Shown one piece after another: positions 21,078 to 23,778 of a stretch of DNA of 23,778 nt; position 1 is the stretch's first letter; each line of letters starts with the position of its first letter. The stretch is from Plasmopara viticola (Eukaryota; Oomycota; Peronosporomycetes; Peronosporales; Peronosporaceae): the NCBI GenBank assembly GCA_001695595.3, contig MBPM02000343.1:1-23778 (forward strand), written 5' to 3'. Made by a program: the position numbers and the translations under genes. Below the pieces are notes generated by a model. That model had not been told where the DNA came from. It worked only from the letters and a program-made list of their open reading frames with translations, and searched no databases.

Positions 21078-23778
21078 ACGTAGCTATGGCCGTATATCAT
21101 TTCAGCACTTCACGAGAACAAATATACGCTTAAGCGTTGCTTTACTGCGTCTTCGCACGTCTAGAAAGATAGAAAGGACGTATCTATGGCCGTATATCTT
21201 CCTAGCACTTCACGAGATCGAATAAACGCTTTGTTGTTGCTCTATTGCGTCTGCGCACGTCTTGAAAGATAGAAAGGACGTATGTATGGCCGTGTATCTT
21301 CAAACAGACTTTCAAAAGCAATATACGCTCGTGGTGGTTCTTTTTCGTCTGCACACGTCTTGAAAGATAGAAAGGACGTATCTATGACCGTATAACATCT
21401 CAGCCTTTCACAAAAGCGACTATACGCCTTGTTGTGGATCTATTGAGTCTGCGCACTTCTGAAATGATAGAAAGGACGTATCGATGGCCGTATATCATCT
21501 CAGCACTTCACAAGACCGAAAATACGCTTTCTTGTTGCTCAATTGATTCTGCGCACGTCATGAAAGATAGAAAGGACGTATGTATGGCCGTGTATCTTCA
21601 CAGCACTTCACAAAGCAAATATACGCTTAGTGGTGATTCTATTGCGTCTGCACACGTCTAGAAAGATGGAAAAGACGCATGTATGGCCGTGTATCTTCAC
21701 AGCACTTCACGAAGCAAATTTAGGCTTAGTGGTTGTTCTATTCCGTCTGCACACATCTACAAAGATAGAAAGGACGTATGTATGACCGTATATTTTCACA
21801 GCACTTCACAAGAGCGAATATACGCTTTGTTGTTGCTTTTTTGCGCCTGCTCACGTCTAGAATGAAAGAAAGGACGTAGCTATGGCCGTATATATTCCTA
21901 GCACTTCACGGGACCGAATATACGCTTTGTTGTTACTCTATTGCGTCTGCGCACTTCTAAAAAGATTGAAAGGACGTATCTATGGCCGTATATCTTCCTA
22001 GCACTTCACGAGAGTGAAAATACGCTTTGTTGTTGCTCTATTGCGTCTTCGCACGTCTAAAAAGATAGAAAGGACGTATCAAAAGCTGTATATATTCCTA
22101 GACCTTCACAAGAGCGAATATACGCTTTGTTGTTGCTTTATTGCGTCTTCGCACGTCCAGAATGATAGAAAGGACGTATATACGGCCGTGTATTATCCCA
22201 GCACTTCCCAAGAGTAAATATACGCTTTGTTGTTGCTCTATTGCGTCTGTGCACGTCGGAAATATTAGAAAGGACGTATGTATGGCCGTATATTCTCACA
22301 GCACTTCACGAGAGCGAATATACGCTTTGTTGTTGCTCTATTGCGTCTGCGCACGTCTAGAAAGATAGAGAGGATGTATCTATGGGCGTGTATCTACACA
22401 GCACTTCACAACAAATTTACGCTTAGTGGTGGTTCTAGTGCGTCTGCACACGTCTAGAAAGATAGAAAAGACGTATGTATGGCCGTATATCTTCCTAGCA
22501 CTTCACGAGAGCGAATATACGCTTTGTTGTTGCTTTATTGCGTCTGCGCACGTCTAGAATGATAGAAAGGACGTATCTACGGCCGTGTATCTTCACAGCA
22601 CTTCACAAAGCAAATATACGCTTAGTGGTGGTTCGTTTCCGTCTGCACACGTCTAGAATAATAGAAAGGCCGTATATATGGGCGAATATATTCGTAGCAC
22701 TTCACGAGAACGAATATACGCTTTGTTGTTACTCTATTGCGTCTGCGCACGTCTAGAATGAAAGAAAGGACGTATCGATGGCCGTATATCTTCCTAGCAC
22801 TTCACGAGAGCGAATATACGCTTCGTTGTTCTTTATTGCGTCTGCGCACGTCTTGAAAGATAGAAAGGACGTATGTTTGGCCGTGGATCTTCACAGCACT
22901 TCACGAAGCAGATATACGCTTTGTGGTGGTTCATTTGCGTTTGCACACGTCTAGAAAGATAGAAAGGACGTATCGATGGCCGTATATCTTCACAGCACAT
23001 CACGAGAGCGAATATACGCTTTGTTGTTGCTTTATTGCGTCTCGCACGTCTAGAATGATAGAAAAGGACGTATTATGGCCGTACATCTTCCTAGCATTCA
23101 CAAGAGCGAATATACGCTTTATTGTTTTGCTCTATTGGCGTCTGCGCACGTCTGAATGATAGAAAGACGTATCAAATGGCTGGTATATTTCTTCCTACCA
23201 CTTCACGAGATCGAATAAACTCTTTGTTGTTGCTCTATTGCGTCTGCGCACGTCTTGAAAGATAGAAAGGACGTATGTTGGCCGTTGTTCTTCACAGCAC
23301 TTCACAAAGCAAATATACGCTTAGTGGTGGTTCTATTGCGTCTGCACACGTGTAGAAAGATAGAAAAGACGTATGTATGGCCGTATATCTTCCCACCACT
23401 TCCTAAGAGCGAATATAAACTTTGGTGTTGCTTAATTGCGTCTTCGCACGTCTAGAATGATAGAAAAAACGTATGTATTTGCGTGTATCTTCACTAGCAC
23501 TTCACGAGAGCAAATATACGCTTCGTTGTTGCTCTATTGCGTCTGCGCACGTCTAGAAAGATAGAAAGGACGTATTTATGGCCGTGTATCTTTACAGCAC
23601 TTCACGAAGCAAATATACGCTGAGTGGTGGTTATATTGCGTCTGCACACGTCTAGAATGATAGAAAGGACGTATGTATGGCCGTATATCGTATGCAAACA
23701 CTTCACAAGAGCGCCTTTACGCTTAGTTGTGGACCTATTGCGTCTGCACACGTCTAGAAAGATAGAAAGGACCTATGT
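21078..23778 (+). repeat. Right-hand region: diverged monomers, no clear HOR
   Basis: About 27 monomers of mixed type. Private substitutions are more common here: AAGCGTTGC at 21130, CTTTCACAAAAG at 21405, CAAGACCGAAAATACG at 21512, GAAGCAAATTTAGGC at 21712, CATGTACTCTATTGCG-like changes near 21930, and a damaged start CGTATGCAAACAC near 23690. One type-X-like monomer lies near 21418 and one CTTCCC monomer at 22174. I found no multi-monomer order repeated here. Higher divergence away from homogenised cores is usual near satellite array edges, but no edge is reached. The window ends mid-array. Confidence 0.7.

Larger units (their letters stand above)
1..23778 (+). repeat. Satellite DNA array, about 100-bp monomer, about 238 head-to-tail copies
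   Basis: The same unit recurs every 98-100 bases across the window. For example, the block around TATACGC recurs at about 5, 105, 205 and 305 and still at the right end. The copy number is the window length divided by about 99.6. All copies face the same way, and no unrelated sequence longer than a few tens of bases interrupts them. Neighbouring monomers differ at very roughly a tenth of positions, while monomers at equivalent places in the higher-order units are nearly identical. Known satellites with this structure lie at centromeres, pericentromeres or subtelomeres. That location is an inference here, because no flanking sequence is visible. No coding function is supported. Confidence 0.98.

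Noticed and set aside
1..23778. CRISPR array
   Set aside because: There are no unique spacers between short identical repeats. The whole 100-bp unit repeats, and variation is spread through it.
1..23778. Telomeric or rRNA-linked sequence
   Set aside because: There is no short telomere-type repeat, and nothing resembling rRNA or its spacer promoters was seen on either strand.

Overview
The whole window is one uninterrupted tandem satellite array. A unit of about 100 bp (roughly 45% G+C) repeats head to tail about 238 times, always in the same orientation, from the first base to the last. I found no gene, RNA gene, transposon, inversion or unique spacer, and neither array edge lies in the window. 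This points to eukaryotic heterochromatin such as a centromeric, pericentromeric or subtelomeric satellite. Nothing in the sequence identifies the species, and I do not recognise the monomer as a named satellite.

The monomers are not interchangeable. At least eight recurring sequence types can be read by eye, each defined by linked variants, and they fall into 100-, 99- and 98-bp length classes. The types recur in fixed orders, giving nested higher-order repeats (HORs). All coordinates below use the ACGTAT motif as the first base of a monomer.

Layout: 1-1858, marker monomer 'X' (GACTATACGCC) spaced 500 bp apart, a loose 5-mer. 1859-2647, an 8-monomer relative of the next block. 2648-3553, a 9-mer, followed by two 6-mers derived from it (3554-4154 and 4155-4749). 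At about 4750 the monomer repertoire changes. 4750-6842, a 13-monomer spacing (offset about 1294 bp). 6843-9132, a 12-mer HOR in nearly two copies. 8936-11220, a 23-monomer unit whose first 17 monomers recur at 11221-12914. 12616-15109, an 11-mer HOR in 2.3 copies, with a 7-mer deletion derivative at 10323-11021. 15110-15983, a mixed block that recurs in part at 19507-19981. 15984-19181, a second 13-monomer family in two full-length but reshuffled units plus a 6-mer deletion derivative. 19182-23778, mixed monomers, including pieces of the left-hand and 23-mer families, becoming more diverged toward the right end.

The pattern fits repeated unequal exchange and local amplification. Several exchange products can be read directly: a chimeric monomer, a deletion between two near-identical monomers, and a deletion junction with non-satellite filler. 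Open reading frames of 60-150 codons occur throughout but are by-products of the repeat. The nearest thing to a new system here is a satellite family with several coexisting, traceably related HOR lengths. Clusters of single-base indels suggest that parts of the assembly are under-polished.
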